Source: an uncultured Prevotella sp.
GTDB lineage: Bacteria; Bacteroidota; Bacteroidia; Bacteroidales; Bacteroidaceae
NCBI GenBank assembly: GCA_934202525.1
Contig: CAKPYB010000006.1
Coordinates: forward strand, 53,328-117,327
Length of the DNA stretch: 64,000 nt
Direction: 5' to 3'
Below are positions 1-7,817 of the stretch, one piece after another (the stretch's first letter is position 1; each line of letters starts with the position of its first letter). The notes beneath the pieces are model-generated. The model was given only the letters and a program-made list of their open reading frames with translations. It ran no database searches and was not told the origin of the DNA. Made by a program: the position numbers and the translations under genes.

Positions 1-1
1 A

Positions 2-1117
2 TCGCTTGCCGTATTCGGAGTAAGTACAATTTTTGCCTGGACAGGTTTCACACTGCTTGCCGTCCAGCTTATCATCTGGTGGACCATGCAGCTTACCTGC
101 GTGCTTACCATCACATGCTGCGAGGGATGGCTCAGCGTATATGCCAAGCGTAAAAAACTGGCAGACAAGGCGATTACCGACAAATGGCTGTATCGCTTCA
201 TCTACAAGGTATTACTCCCTATTTCAGGCGTACTCTCGTTCATCATCTCTATCTACTGGGCAGCAGATGTATTCAACATGAGCGATACTACTTGGGAGAT
301 ATTCAACAAGGATTACATCAAGACCAGCAACTTCACAGCATCGCTTTTCAGTATTTCAGAGGTAGCTTGTCTGTACTTCCTGTTCAACTACATCAACATT
401 ACCTCTGTAGATTTCATGCGTCATCACTTCGAGAAGGCAGACCCGACTTCTGCTGCATCAAAGATTGTGATGTTCAAGAACGTGATGCAGGTGATTATCT
501 GGGGTATCTGGCTGATGATAGCCCTGAATGTGTTCCAGGTAGGAAAATCATGGCTGCTAGCTATCTTTGCCGGCTTATCAACCGGTCTGGGTTTTGCATC
601 AAAGGATATTCTCGAAAACATCTACTACGGCATCTCTCTGATGATGGGCCGTGTGAAGGTGGGTGATTATATCATCTGTGACGGCACCCGTGGTAAGGTA
701 AGCAGTATCAGTTATACCTCTACGATGCTGGAGGCTACCGACGGTTCGGTCATAGCCTTCCAGAACTCGCAGCTCTTCTCGAAGAACTACAAGAACATGA
801 CCAAGAATCATGGTTATGAGCTGGATATTCTGGAGGTAGGTATCGCTTATGGCAGCAATGTGAAGGAAGTGAAACAGATTCTGATTGATGCCCTCATGAA
901 ACTGGACTGTATCTATCAGGAAAAAGGCGTGAAGGTGTTATTGAAGAGTTTCGATGACAGCTGCATCACCCTTAGGATTGTCGTATGGGTGAACGTGCTT
1001 ACCCAAGCCATCGACGATGCCACCATTATGGAGTGCATCTACGATACGCTCAACGATCACAACATCGAGATTCCGTTCCCACAGCGTGAAATTACAATTA
1101 AACAAGTTAACAATTAA
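2..1117 (+). CDS. Mechanosensitive ion channel, MscS family (5' end cut by window)
   Basis: The frame is open from base 2, so the true start lies before the window and about 371 residues are visible. Several hydrophobic helices come first. They are followed by the MscS pore and beta-domain signature: a Gly/Ala-rich helix (LLAIFAGLSTGLGFASKDI), then GRVKVGDYI and a conserved beta-sheet domain ending near FPQREI. MscS channels sit in the inner membrane and release small solutes on hypo-osmotic shock. The extra N-terminal membrane helices suggest one of the larger MscS-like forms. The gene is followed after 76 bp by kdsA. The ATG at base 86 is internal and is not a plausible start, because a membrane helix lies upstream of it. 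The family assignment is firm; the gating stimulus is unknown. Confidence 0.9.
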   Translation, partial: SLAVFGVSTIFAWTGFTLLAVQLIIWWTMQLTCVLTITCCEGWLSVYAKRKKLADKAITDKWLYRFIYKVLLPISGVLSFIISIYWAADVFNMSDTTWEIFNKDYIKTSNFTASLFSISEVACLYFLFNYINITSVDFMRHHFEKADPTSAASKIVMFKNVMQVIIWGIWLMIALNVFQVGKSWLLAIFAGLSTGLGFASKDILENIYYGISLMMGRVKVGDYIICDGTRGKVSSISYTSTMLEATDGSVIAFQNSQLFSKNYKNMTKNHGYELDILEVGIAYGSNVKEVKQILIDALMKLDCIYQEKGVKVLLKSFDDSCITLRIVVWVNVLTQAIDDATIMECIYDTLNDHNIEIPFPQREITIKQVNN

Positions 1118-1153
1118 TAATTAACAGTTTATAGTTGATAGCAGGTTTACGCC

Positions 1154-1184
1154 CTATAAACTATAAACTATAAACTATAAACTA
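1154..1184. repeat. Heptanucleotide tandem repeat (CTATAAA)x4
   Basis: Four perfect copies of CTATAAA plus CTA lie 10 bp before the kdsA start, in an A/T-rich leader. Copy number could change by slippage. Confidence 0.9.
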
Positions 1185-1193
1185 AAAAAAAAT

Positions 1194-1943
1194 ATGGCAA
1201 CATTCATAGCAGGTCCTTGCGTCATTGAGTCGATGGAACTATTGGAAACAGTAGCTCAGGAACTCGTCCGCATCAACGAAAAGTTAGGAACCAAAATCAT
1301 ATTCAAGGCTTCATTCGATAAAGCCAACCGTACAAGTATCCACTCTTTCCGTGGTCCAGGACTGGAGAAAGGTCTCCAGATGCTGGGTGATATCAGGGAG
1401 AAGTACAACCTTCAGGTTACAACTGATATTCATGAGAGTTATCAGGCTTCAGCAGCAGGTGAAGTATGTGATATACTCCAGATTCCAGCCTTCCTCTGCC
1501 GTCAGACCGACCTTCTGGTTTCTGCAGCCAAGACTGGTAAAACCGTCAACATCAAGAAGGCACAGTTCCTGAGCGGTAGAGATATGAAATATCCTGTAGA
1601 AAAAGCATTGGAGAGCGGTGCCAAGGAAGTTTGGCTCACAGAACGCGGCAACTGTTTCGGCTATAACAATCTCGTGGTAGATTTCAGAAACATCCCTGAC
1701 ATGAAGGAGATTGTGCCAAATGTCATCATGGATTGTACCCATAGCGTTCAGCGCCCGAGTGCAGGTGACGGCAAGACGGTAGGCGACCGTAAGTTCGTTC
1801 CAGCAATGGCAAAGGCGGCTAAAGCTTTCGGAGCTACCGGCTACTTCTTTGAAGTACATCCAGACCCAGACCAGGGCAAGAGCGATGCAGCCAATATGCT
1901 GGAATTAAACAAGTTGGAATCACTTATAGAAGAACTCCTGTAA
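1194..1943 (+). CDS. kdsA: 3-deoxy-8-phosphooctulonate (Kdo-8-P) synthase
   Basis: Cytoplasmic aldolase that condenses phosphoenolpyruvate with arabinose 5-phosphate to give Kdo 8-phosphate, the precursor of the inner-core sugar of lipopolysaccharide. The 249-residue protein has the family hallmarks: start FIAGPCVIES, then FKASFDKANRTS, the LCRQTDL segment, the KKAQFLSG stretch and DCTHSVQRP. Length is a little under the usual 270-280 residues but covers the whole TIM barrel. The next gene is kdsD, which makes the arabinose 5-phosphate substrate, so the pair forms a Kdo module. Confidence 0.97.
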   Translation: MATFIAGPCVIESMELLETVAQELVRINEKLGTKIIFKASFDKANRTSIHSFRGPGLEKGLQMLGDIREKYNLQVTTDIHESYQASAAGEVCDILQIPAFLCRQTDLLVSAAKTGKTVNIKKAQFLSGRDMKYPVEKALESGAKEVWLTERGNCFGYNNLVVDFRNIPDMKEIVPNVIMDCTHSVQRPSAGDGKTVGDRKFVPAMAKAAKAFGATGYFFEVHPDPDQGKSDAANMLELNKLESLIEELL

Positions 1944-2004
1944 GTGAAGAACGAAGAAACAACGTTCGGCGTCCGAAGGGAAAGCCAATTCAAATGATTT
2001 AGAA

Positions 2005-2985
2005 ATGACCGATAAAAATAATAATATAGATGATAAGGTGGTTCGCGGCTATGGCGAACAGGCTCTTAGAGACGAGGCGCAGGCCATCCTCGACCAGATA
2101 CCTTATCTGGACGACAACTTTGAGAAAGCTGTAGACATGATGTATCATTGCCAAGGCAAGATTATCGTTACAGGTGTGGGAAAGAGTGGACATGTTGGTG
2201 CCAAGATTGCTGCCACCCTAGCCTCTACAGGCACACCTGCTTTCTACATCAACCCGCTGGACGTCTATCATGGCGACTTAGGTGTGATGACCGACAAGGA
2301 TGTGGTTCTGGCACTGAGTAACAGCGGTCAGACCGATGAACTGCTTCGTTTCATCCCGATGGTACTCCACATGAATATTCCTATCATTTCCATCACCGGA
2401 AATCCTGATTCCCTGCTGGCAAAATACTCCAACCATCATATCACCGTAAAGGTAAAGAAGGAGGCTTGTCCGCTGAACCTCGCCCCTACCAGCAGTACTA
2501 CTGCAGCATTGGCTATGGGTGATGCACTGGCTATCGCCCTGATGCAGGTACGCCACTTCAAGCCTCGTGACTTTGCACAGTTCCATCCTGGTGGAGAATT
2601 AGGCAAACGACTGCTGACCACAGCAGAAGATGTGATGCGCAGCGATGATATGCCTATCATTCCTAAGGAAATGCACCTGGGCGAGGCTATCATCCACGTA
2701 AGCAAGGGCAAACTGGGATTGGGTATCTCATTGGATGAAGACAACCACGTTATCGGACTTATTACCGATGGTGATATCCGACGCGCCATGGAGAAATGGC
2801 AGGCAGAATTCTTTAACAAGACTGTAAGCGACATCATGACCACCACTCCGAAAATGGTGACTCCGAAGACGAAGATTTCGGAGATTCAGCGCATCATGCA
2901 CAAGTATAAGGTGCATACGGTACTGGTTGTAGACAAGGATAATCATCTGAAAGGTATCGTAGACCACTATGCATGTATGGTGTGA
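2005..2985 (+). CDS. kdsD: Arabinose-5-phosphate isomerase, KpsF/GutQ type
   Basis: Converts ribulose 5-phosphate to arabinose 5-phosphate for Kdo synthesis. The 326-residue protein has an N-terminal SIS sugar-isomerase domain (about residues 35-190; VTGVGKSGHVG and ALSNSGQTDE are typical) followed by two CBS domains (about 205-326), the standard KdsD layout. It lies 61 bp after kdsA on the same strand. KpsF and GutQ share this architecture; the kdsA neighbour favours the LPS-dedicated role. Confidence 0.95.
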   Translation: MTDKNNNIDDKVVRGYGEQALRDEAQAILDQIPYLDDNFEKAVDMMYHCQGKIIVTGVGKSGHVGAKIAATLASTGTPAFYINPLDVYHGDLGVMTDKDVVLALSNSGQTDELLRFIPMVLHMNIPIISITGNPDSLLAKYSNHHITVKVKKEACPLNLAPTSSTTAALAMGDALAIALMQVRHFKPRDFAQFHPGGELGKRLLTTAEDVMRSDDMPIIPKEMHLGEAIIHVSKGKLGLGISLDEDNHVIGLITDGDIRRAMEKWQAEFFNKTVSDIMTTTPKMVTPKTKISEIQRIMHKYKVHTVLVVDKDNHLKGIVDHYACMV

Positions 2986-3042
2986 TTTTAATTAATAATT
3001 TATAATTAATAATTTATAGCAAATAGATTATTAGGAGTTGAC

Positions 3043-4314
3043 ATGAGACTCAGAGAGATAATAACGACGATAACACTGATGCTTGCCAGTTCGCTGTGCA
3101 GCGCACAGACTAGCGATTCATTGATCGTTAATCAGCTTCGTGGGAAAGGTGTGAGTTTTTCTCACGATAATTCCGTGACCCTTCTGATGAACGGTCAGGA
3201 AAAGTTTGATGATATGTTCCAGGCAATCCGACAGGCTAAACATAGTGTACATCTGGAATACTTCAACTTTCGCAACGACAGCATCGCTTCGCTCCTCTTT
3301 GATATTCTTGCACAGAAGGTTAAGGAGGGTGTAAAGGTGAGAGCCCTATATGACGGATTCGGAAATGCCAGCAACAACAAGCCTCTGCGAAAGAAACATC
3401 TTAAAGAAATACGGGCAAAAGGCATAGAAATCTATGAATACAAGCCCATGAAATTTCCATGGATCAATGCTGTATTCAACCGTGATCACCGCAAAATCGT
3501 AGTCATTGACGGACAGATTGCATACACAGGCGGTATGAACGTAGCTGACTATTATATAAAAGGTACTAAGGTAGTAGGCGAATGGCACGATATGCACTGT
3601 CGCATCGATGGCAGTGAGGTGAATACCCTGCAGAAGATATTCCTCAAGATGTGGAACAAGGTGAGCGGACAGAATGTGCACGGCACAGAGTTCTGGAGAT
3701 ACAAGAAGAAGGATTATCTGGTAGAGAATCTCAAGCCAGATACAACAGCAACTGCCTACAAAAAGATGGTAGGCATCATCAACCGCGAGCCTCATGTAAC
3801 AAAGGATATCATCCGATATTTCTATGTGAATGCCATCAATGATGCACAGGACAGTATCAAAATCATCAGCCCCTACTTCACCTTGAGTCATAAGCTCAAA
3901 AAAGCATTGAAGAATGCTGTGAAAAGAGGAGTAAAAGTAGAAATCATGCTCTCTACCAAGAGCGACATTCCTCTGACTCCTGACTGTGGTTTCTATAATG
4001 CCCACAAACTGATGAAGGCAGGATGCAATGTTTGGATGTATACGCCGGGCTTCCATCATACCAAGATTATCATGGTAGACGGCAAGTTCTGTACCGTGGG
4101 CAGTGCCAATCTCAATGCCCGAAGCCTGCGCTGGGACTATGAAGAGAATGCAGTGATTGTGGATTCTTGTACTACCCAACAACTGGTACGGCTCTTTGAT
4201 GGGGAAAAGAAAGACAGTTTCTTACTCAATGAGAAGAACTGGAGAGAGTGGCGTACGGGCTGGCAAAGATTCAAAGGATGGTTTGCCGCAAAGGTACTCA
4301 CTCCATTCTTGTAA
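3043..4314 (+). CDS. Secreted phospholipase D / cardiolipin synthase-like protein
   Basis: A 423-residue protein of the PLD superfamily with two HKD motifs: HRKIVVID (His149, Lys151, Asp156) and HTKIIMVD (His339, Lys341, Asp346). Both catalytic half-sites therefore look intact. The N-terminus (MRLREIITTITLMLASSLCSAQ) is a cleavable signal peptide, so the enzyme is predicted to act in the periplasm or envelope. Classical bacterial cardiolipin synthases have two N-terminal membrane helices instead, so this may be a secreted phosphatidyltransferase or phospholipase. Family is secure, reaction less so. Confidence 0.88.
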   Translation: MRLREIITTITLMLASSLCSAQTSDSLIVNQLRGKGVSFSHDNSVTLLMNGQEKFDDMFQAIRQAKHSVHLEYFNFRNDSIASLLFDILAQKVKEGVKVRALYDGFGNASNNKPLRKKHLKEIRAKGIEIYEYKPMKFPWINAVFNRDHRKIVVIDGQIAYTGGMNVADYYIKGTKVVGEWHDMHCRIDGSEVNTLQKIFLKMWNKVSGQNVHGTEFWRYKKKDYLVENLKPDTTATAYKKMVGIINREPHVTKDIIRYFYVNAINDAQDSIKIISPYFTLSHKLKKALKNAVKRGVKVEIMLSTKSDIPLTPDCGFYNAHKLMKAGCNVWMYTPGFHHTKIIMVDGKFCTVGSANLNARSLRWDYEENAVIVDSCTTQQLVRLFDGEKKDSFLLNEKNWREWRTGWQRFKGWFAAKVLTPFL

Positions 4315-4368
4315 AAACAAGATATAAGTATAACCCAACTATCACTAGCAGAAGTAAAATAAACAGAG

Positions 4369-4998
4369 ATGAATGAAGAAATGATGAAAGCCATGGCTGG
4401 CAAACAGATGCCGGAAATGGCAATAGTAGAGAGCAATACACTCGCCGCAATGGGACTCAGACAACTGCTTGAGTCGGTGATGCCCATGATGAAAATCTCG
4501 ACCTTCGGTTCGTTCCGTCAGTACGAGGCAAACAATCCAGACCACTTTGTTCATAGCTTTGTATCTATGCACATTGTACTGGAACACCGTTACTTCTTCA
4601 CACAGGGCAACAGGAACCGCCACGTGATCGTTCTAACACCCAGCAACGATCCCAATTCGCAACTTGCAGAATTTCATTGTCTCTGCGTCAATGTACCAGA
4701 AGGATACCTGATAAAAGAGCTTCTCAACCTGCAGCATTCCGGTCATCCTCATGGCGAGCATATCCCTGCCATGCCCCCTGTCACTCAGGAAAAAGTTCTG
4801 TCGGATAGAGAAATAGAGGTATTATCTCTGGTAGCACAAGGGAAAATCAACAAAGAGATAGCCGACCAACTCTGTATCGGACTGACTACTGTGATTACCC
4901 ACCGCAAGAAAATACAGGAAAAACTGGGATTAAAAAGTGTGTCTTCACTCACCATTTATGCTGTGATGCATGGTTTTGTTGACATCAATATGATCTAG
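4369..4998 (+). CDS. LuxR-family regulator with a degenerate receiver-like domain
   Basis: A 209-residue protein whose C-terminal part (about residues 143-205) is a LuxR/GerE helix-turn-helix: LSDREIEVLSLVAQGKINKEIAD, TVITHRKKIQEKLG. The N-terminal part resembles a receiver domain (AIVESNTLAAMGLRQLLE), but the acidic pair is Glu-Ser instead of Asp-Asp and no phospho-accepting Asp is evident. It is therefore probably not switched by ordinary phosphorylation. Its HTH and tail (SLTIYAVMHGFVDI) closely resemble those of the convergent hemerythrin-LuxR protein next door (LTIYAIVNNLVDI), so the two look paralogous. No sensor kinase is adjacent. Confidence 0.85.
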   Translation: MNEEMMKAMAGKQMPEMAIVESNTLAAMGLRQLLESVMPMMKISTFGSFRQYEANNPDHFVHSFVSMHIVLEHRYFFTQGNRNRHVIVLTPSNDPNSQLAEFHCLCVNVPEGYLIKELLNLQHSGHPHGEHIPAMPPVTQEKVLSDREIEVLSLVAQGKINKEIADQLCIGLTTVITHRKKIQEKLGLKSVSSLTIYAVMHGFVDINMI

Positions 4999-5044
4999 CC
5001 TTCACCATAAATAGTGATGCAGAATCATCACATACCTAAATATA

Positions 5045-5090
5045 ATGATAGCGCCTTCCCCTCATGTGAGAGGAAGGCGCTATCATTTTA
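5045..5090. terminator. Bidirectional intrinsic terminator between convergent genes
   Basis: Perfect 15-bp stem (ATGATAGCGCCTTCC and its complement) with a 12-nt loop, followed by TTTTA. It lies between the two convergent LuxR-type genes. Confidence 0.85.
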
Positions 5091-5130
5091 GAAAAAATAA
5101 CATTATTTAAACTGATATTCCACAGATAAA

Positions 5131-6087
5131 CTACAGCTTTACAGAAGAAATATCAACCAAATTGTTCACGATGGCATAAATTGTAAGACCTGCAGGAGAG
5201 TGAATCTGAAGCTTTCGGGCGATGTTTCTGCGATGCGTAATGACCGTATTGATAGAGATAAACAGGTGGTCAGCAATCTCCTTGTTGGTCATTCCCTGAA
5301 CCAAAGCAACAATCACATCTTTCTCACGGTCGCTCAACTGTTCGTCGCTCATCGGAGTCTGATTAATCATGCTCGAAATCTTGGCACTCACATCATTCTG
5401 CTTCAGTTTACGCTCAGCGTTTCTTACTGCAGGAATAAAAATTTCTTCCTCAACCTCAGAATGATGCCTCAGCCATTCCTCATTATTATATATATCATAA
5501 AGAGTAGCACTCAACTGATTGTTATGCAAACCATCTGAAGGCAAATACTTGATGATGATGCTCTTGAGTTCCTTCAGTTTCATATCTACCTGGGCATGAT
5601 GCTTCGAGAAGGTTTCTATATCAAAGTTTGCATTGGCATTACCATCTATAAGTGCCTGAACATAAGGGAATACCATCTTTTCCTCATACCGCATGTGATT
5701 GGTAATGCTATGGGCATAATCATCATAAAGTTTGAGAATAAGGCGGGCCAGATTATCCGTTTCATCCAAAGCCTCAACGAGTTCCTTACGGATGAAAGGC
5801 AACTGGAAATCAATATAATAGACATGGGATGCCTTGAGATAATGCAACAAGGTTGGCAACGACAGGCGGTCGGCATTGTCGTATTCCTTGTAACCATTAA
5901 TGGTATAGTTGACTACAGCCAAAAAAGTATAGGTATCCACCTGCTGTTCTTCGCAAACTTCGCGCACAGTCTTATCTCCAAAGCCCAGGTTGATGCCGAA
6001 GCTACCGAGGCTCTGCAAGATGTTATAATTGTCTCTAATGATGCTGATCATCTTGTCGTCAGCTTCATACATCTTCTGATTTTTCAT
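5131..6087 (-). CDS. Hemerythrin-domain regulator with LuxR-type DNA-binding domain
   Basis: A 318-residue fusion. Residues about 1-60 resemble the N-terminal (DUF542-like) part of RIC/ScdA/YtfE proteins but lack the Cys-Cys pair of that family. Residues about 80-225 form a hemerythrin-like HHE region with candidate diiron ligands His88, His131, Glu135/136, His163/164, His208/209 and Glu211-215. Residues about 248-310 are a LuxR helix-turn-helix (LSDREKDVIVALVQGMTNKEIADHL is the recognisable stretch). Diiron hemerythrin domains sense or handle O2, NO or iron, so this is probably a one-component regulator (inference). Its promoter diverges from the leader RNA/porin promoter and shares a -33 element with it. 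Hcp and an HcpR-like gene lie 7.6-9.4 kb further on. Confidence 0.88.
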   Translation of the reverse strand: MKNQKMYEADDKMISIIRDNYNILQSLGSFGINLGFGDKTVREVCEEQQVDTYTFLAVVNYTINGYKEYDNADRLSLPTLLHYLKASHVYYIDFQLPFIRKELVEALDETDNLARLILKLYDDYAHSITNHMRYEEKMVFPYVQALIDGNANANFDIETFSKHHAQVDMKLKELKSIIIKYLPSDGLHNNQLSATLYDIYNNEEWLRHHSEVEEEIFIPAVRNAERKLKQNDVSAKISSMINQTPMSDEQLSDREKDVIVALVQGMTNKEIADHLFISINTVITHRRNIARKLQIHSPAGLTIYAIVNNLVDISSVKL

Positions 6088-6153
6088 CTTTCTTTATCCT
6101 TAAATGAAAACATCCTTGTAACAAGAACATTCATAATGTTTCTATTTCGGTTG

Positions 6154-6184
6154 CAAATATACAAAAAAGTTTCGAAACTCGCAA
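6154..6184 (-). promoter_or_regulatory. Promoter of the hemerythrin-LuxR gene
   Basis: On the minus strand, TTGC (6184-6181), a 19-bp spacer, then TATATTTG (6161-6154) match the Bacteroidetes -33/-7 pattern. The -33 sits inside TTTCTAGGTATTGC, which is mirrored at the opposing promoter. Confidence 0.75.
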
Positions 6185-6226
6185 TACCTAGAAATGAGGA
6201 TGCGGCAGTTTACCGATTTTTAGGTA

Positions 6227-6257
6227 TTGCAAGATTTTTTAAAACTCCGTACCTTTG
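6227..6257 (+). promoter_or_regulatory. Promoter of the leader RNA and porin operon
   Basis: TTGC (6227-6230), 19 bp, then TACCTTTG (6250-6257). The -33 lies in TTTTTAGGTATTGC, the near-identical mirror copy of the element at 6181-6194. Transcription should begin near 6262. Confidence 0.78.
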
Positions 6258-6262
6258 CACCC

Positions 6263-6402
6263 GAAATCGAGAAAGAGCGCGGTGATGATTGCCACTCCCG
6301 AGCGGCAGAGCTGCGTAATTCCTTATTAAGTCTACAGGGCTTTAAGGAGATACTAGGCCTCTAAAGTGTCGAGAAAGCAAGCAGATATCTGCGCTCTTTT
6401 TT
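6263..6402 (+). ncRNA. Candidate structured leader RNA or small RNA with 3' terminator
   Basis: Just after the predicted start site, AAAGAGCGC (6272-6280) can pair with GCGCTCTTT (6391-6399), closing a domain of about 130 nt that ends in six U residues. Inside are possible stems: GGUG/CACU near 6281-6296, GCGGC/GCUGC near 6301-6313, and CCUUA/UAAGG near 6320-6347. A self-complementary GCAGATATCTGC (6381-6392) overlaps the closing stem, so two folds could compete. It lies 45-180 nt before the porin start. I could not match it to a known RNA family, so it could be a riboswitch-like attenuator or a separate small RNA. Confidence 0.55.
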
Positions 6403-6445
6403 ATTAACAAGGATAATAAACAGATAACATTTCAAAATAATAAAG

Positions 6446-7747
6446 ATGAACAGTTTAAGAATTGGATTGATGTCCGCTGCCCTGGTTGCAGGTTTAGCAT
6501 CGGCAAGTGCACAGACTGTGGCTGCCGATAGTGTGATGCAGCACGTGAATGGCAAGCGCCTCAGCGTAGGTGGTTATGGTGAGGTTGCCATGAGCCGCAA
6601 CTTCTATAGCGACCACGTAAGCCGTTACAGTTTGGCTGACGAGCACAAGAATGACCCTAGCCATGGTCGTTTCGATATTCCTCATGCAGTAATTTACCTG
6701 GGTTATGACTTCGGAAAGGGTTGGACTATGGGTACCGAGATTGAGTTTGAGCATGGCGGCGTAGGAATGGCCTATGAAAAAGAAGATGAAGAAGGAGGCG
6801 AATGGGAACAGGAAGTTGAGAAAGGCGGTGAAGTCGAACTCGAACAGTTCTGGATTCAGAAGTCATTCGGCCGTTGGGCAAACATCAAGGCTGGTCACAT
6901 TGTAGTGCCTGTAGGCTTGAACAACGCATACCATGAGCCATTGAATTTCTTCACTGTTTATCGTCCTGAAGGCGAGAATACGGTTCTCCCAAGCACTTGG
7001 CATCAGACAGGTATCAGTTTCTGGGGTAAGACAAAGGGCTGGAGATATGAATTGCAATTTCTGGCAGGATTGAACTCGGATAACTTTACTAATACAGGTT
7101 GGATCAACAAGGGTCCTGGTACTCCTACAGAGGAAGAGATTGCAACCAAATATGGTACAGCACTCCGTATTGACAACTATTGTATCAAGGGCTTACGCAT
7201 CGGTCTGAGCGGATACTATGGTCATGCCATCGGCAACTCTTATCCAAACAACAAGGATGGAGCAGAATCTAAGTACAAAGGTGTGGTAGCTATCGGAGCC
7301 ATCGACTTCACATACAATAATTATAACTGGATTGTACGCGGTCAGGCAGACTATGGTTACCTGAGTGATGCAAAACAGTTGAAGTACTTTACTAATCGTC
7401 TAAATGGTCTCTCTCCATTCCATCACTCAGCATTCGTCAGCAAGAATGCCTTTGCATACGGAATCGAGGCTGGCTACAATGTTTTCTCACAAATTGAGAA
7501 ACTCCGTCAGTCCAACCAGAAGATGTATCTCTTTGGCCGTTATGAGCACTATAATCCATACGCTTCCAAGACCAAGAATACTTCATACGATTACACCAAC
7601 GTACAGCGTATGGCAGTTGGTATCAATTACTATCCTGTAAAACAGATTGTAGTGAAGGCAGAATATTCACATCGCTTCCTGAAGAGCCAGTACAACAATG
7701 AGCCTGCCATCAACATCGGTGTGGCTTATGAAGGATGGTTTCTCTAA
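6446..7747 (+). CDS. Outer-membrane porin (OprO/P-like beta-barrel)
   Basis: A 433-residue protein with a signal peptide (MNSLRIGLMSAALVAGLASASAQ visible in part as the first 22-23 residues). The long repeating beta-strand pattern ends in an aromatic residue (GVAYEGWFL), typical of outer-membrane barrels. The sequence RLSVGGYGEV at the mature N-terminus and the GHIVVPVGLNNAY stretch resemble phosphate-selective or general porins of Bacteroidetes. An acidic Glu-rich insert (about residues 110-135) could be an extracellular loop. It heads a probable operon with an imelysin lipoprotein and a dihaem lipoprotein, so a role in uptake of iron or another metal is plausible. Substrate is not shown by sequence. 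Confidence 0.8.
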   Translation: MNSLRIGLMSAALVAGLASASAQTVAADSVMQHVNGKRLSVGGYGEVAMSRNFYSDHVSRYSLADEHKNDPSHGRFDIPHAVIYLGYDFGKGWTMGTEIEFEHGGVGMAYEKEDEEGGEWEQEVEKGGEVELEQFWIQKSFGRWANIKAGHIVVPVGLNNAYHEPLNFFTVYRPEGENTVLPSTWHQTGISFWGKTKGWRYELQFLAGLNSDNFTNTGWINKGPGTPTEEEIATKYGTALRIDNYCIKGLRIGLSGYYGHAIGNSYPNNKDGAESKYKGVVAIGAIDFTYNNYNWIVRGQADYGYLSDAKQLKYFTNRLNGLSPFHHSAFVSKNAFAYGIEAGYNVFSQIEKLRQSNQKMYLFGRYEHYNPYASKTKNTSYDYTNVQRMAVGINYYPVKQIVVKAEYSHRFLKSQYNNEPAINIGVAYEGWFL

Positions 7748-7817
7748 AGATTCTCACAGAAGAACTTAATATAAAGTGATTGAAACAAACATATCAATAA
7801 CAAAATATTTATTTAAA

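Noticed and set aside
5596..6285. Plus-strand open frame of 229 codons opposite the hemerythrin-LuxR gene
   Set aside because: It runs through the regulator gene in antisense and through both divergent promoters; no domain is recognisable.
6280..6330. Resemblance to a fluoride riboswitch (GGxGAUG start, hairpin, possible pseudoknot)
   Set aside because: The start GGUGAUG and a possible AUUGC/GUAAU pseudoknot fit, but the conserved UGAUG after the second stem is missing and the downstream genes are not fluoride exporters. Kept only as an unassigned structured RNA.
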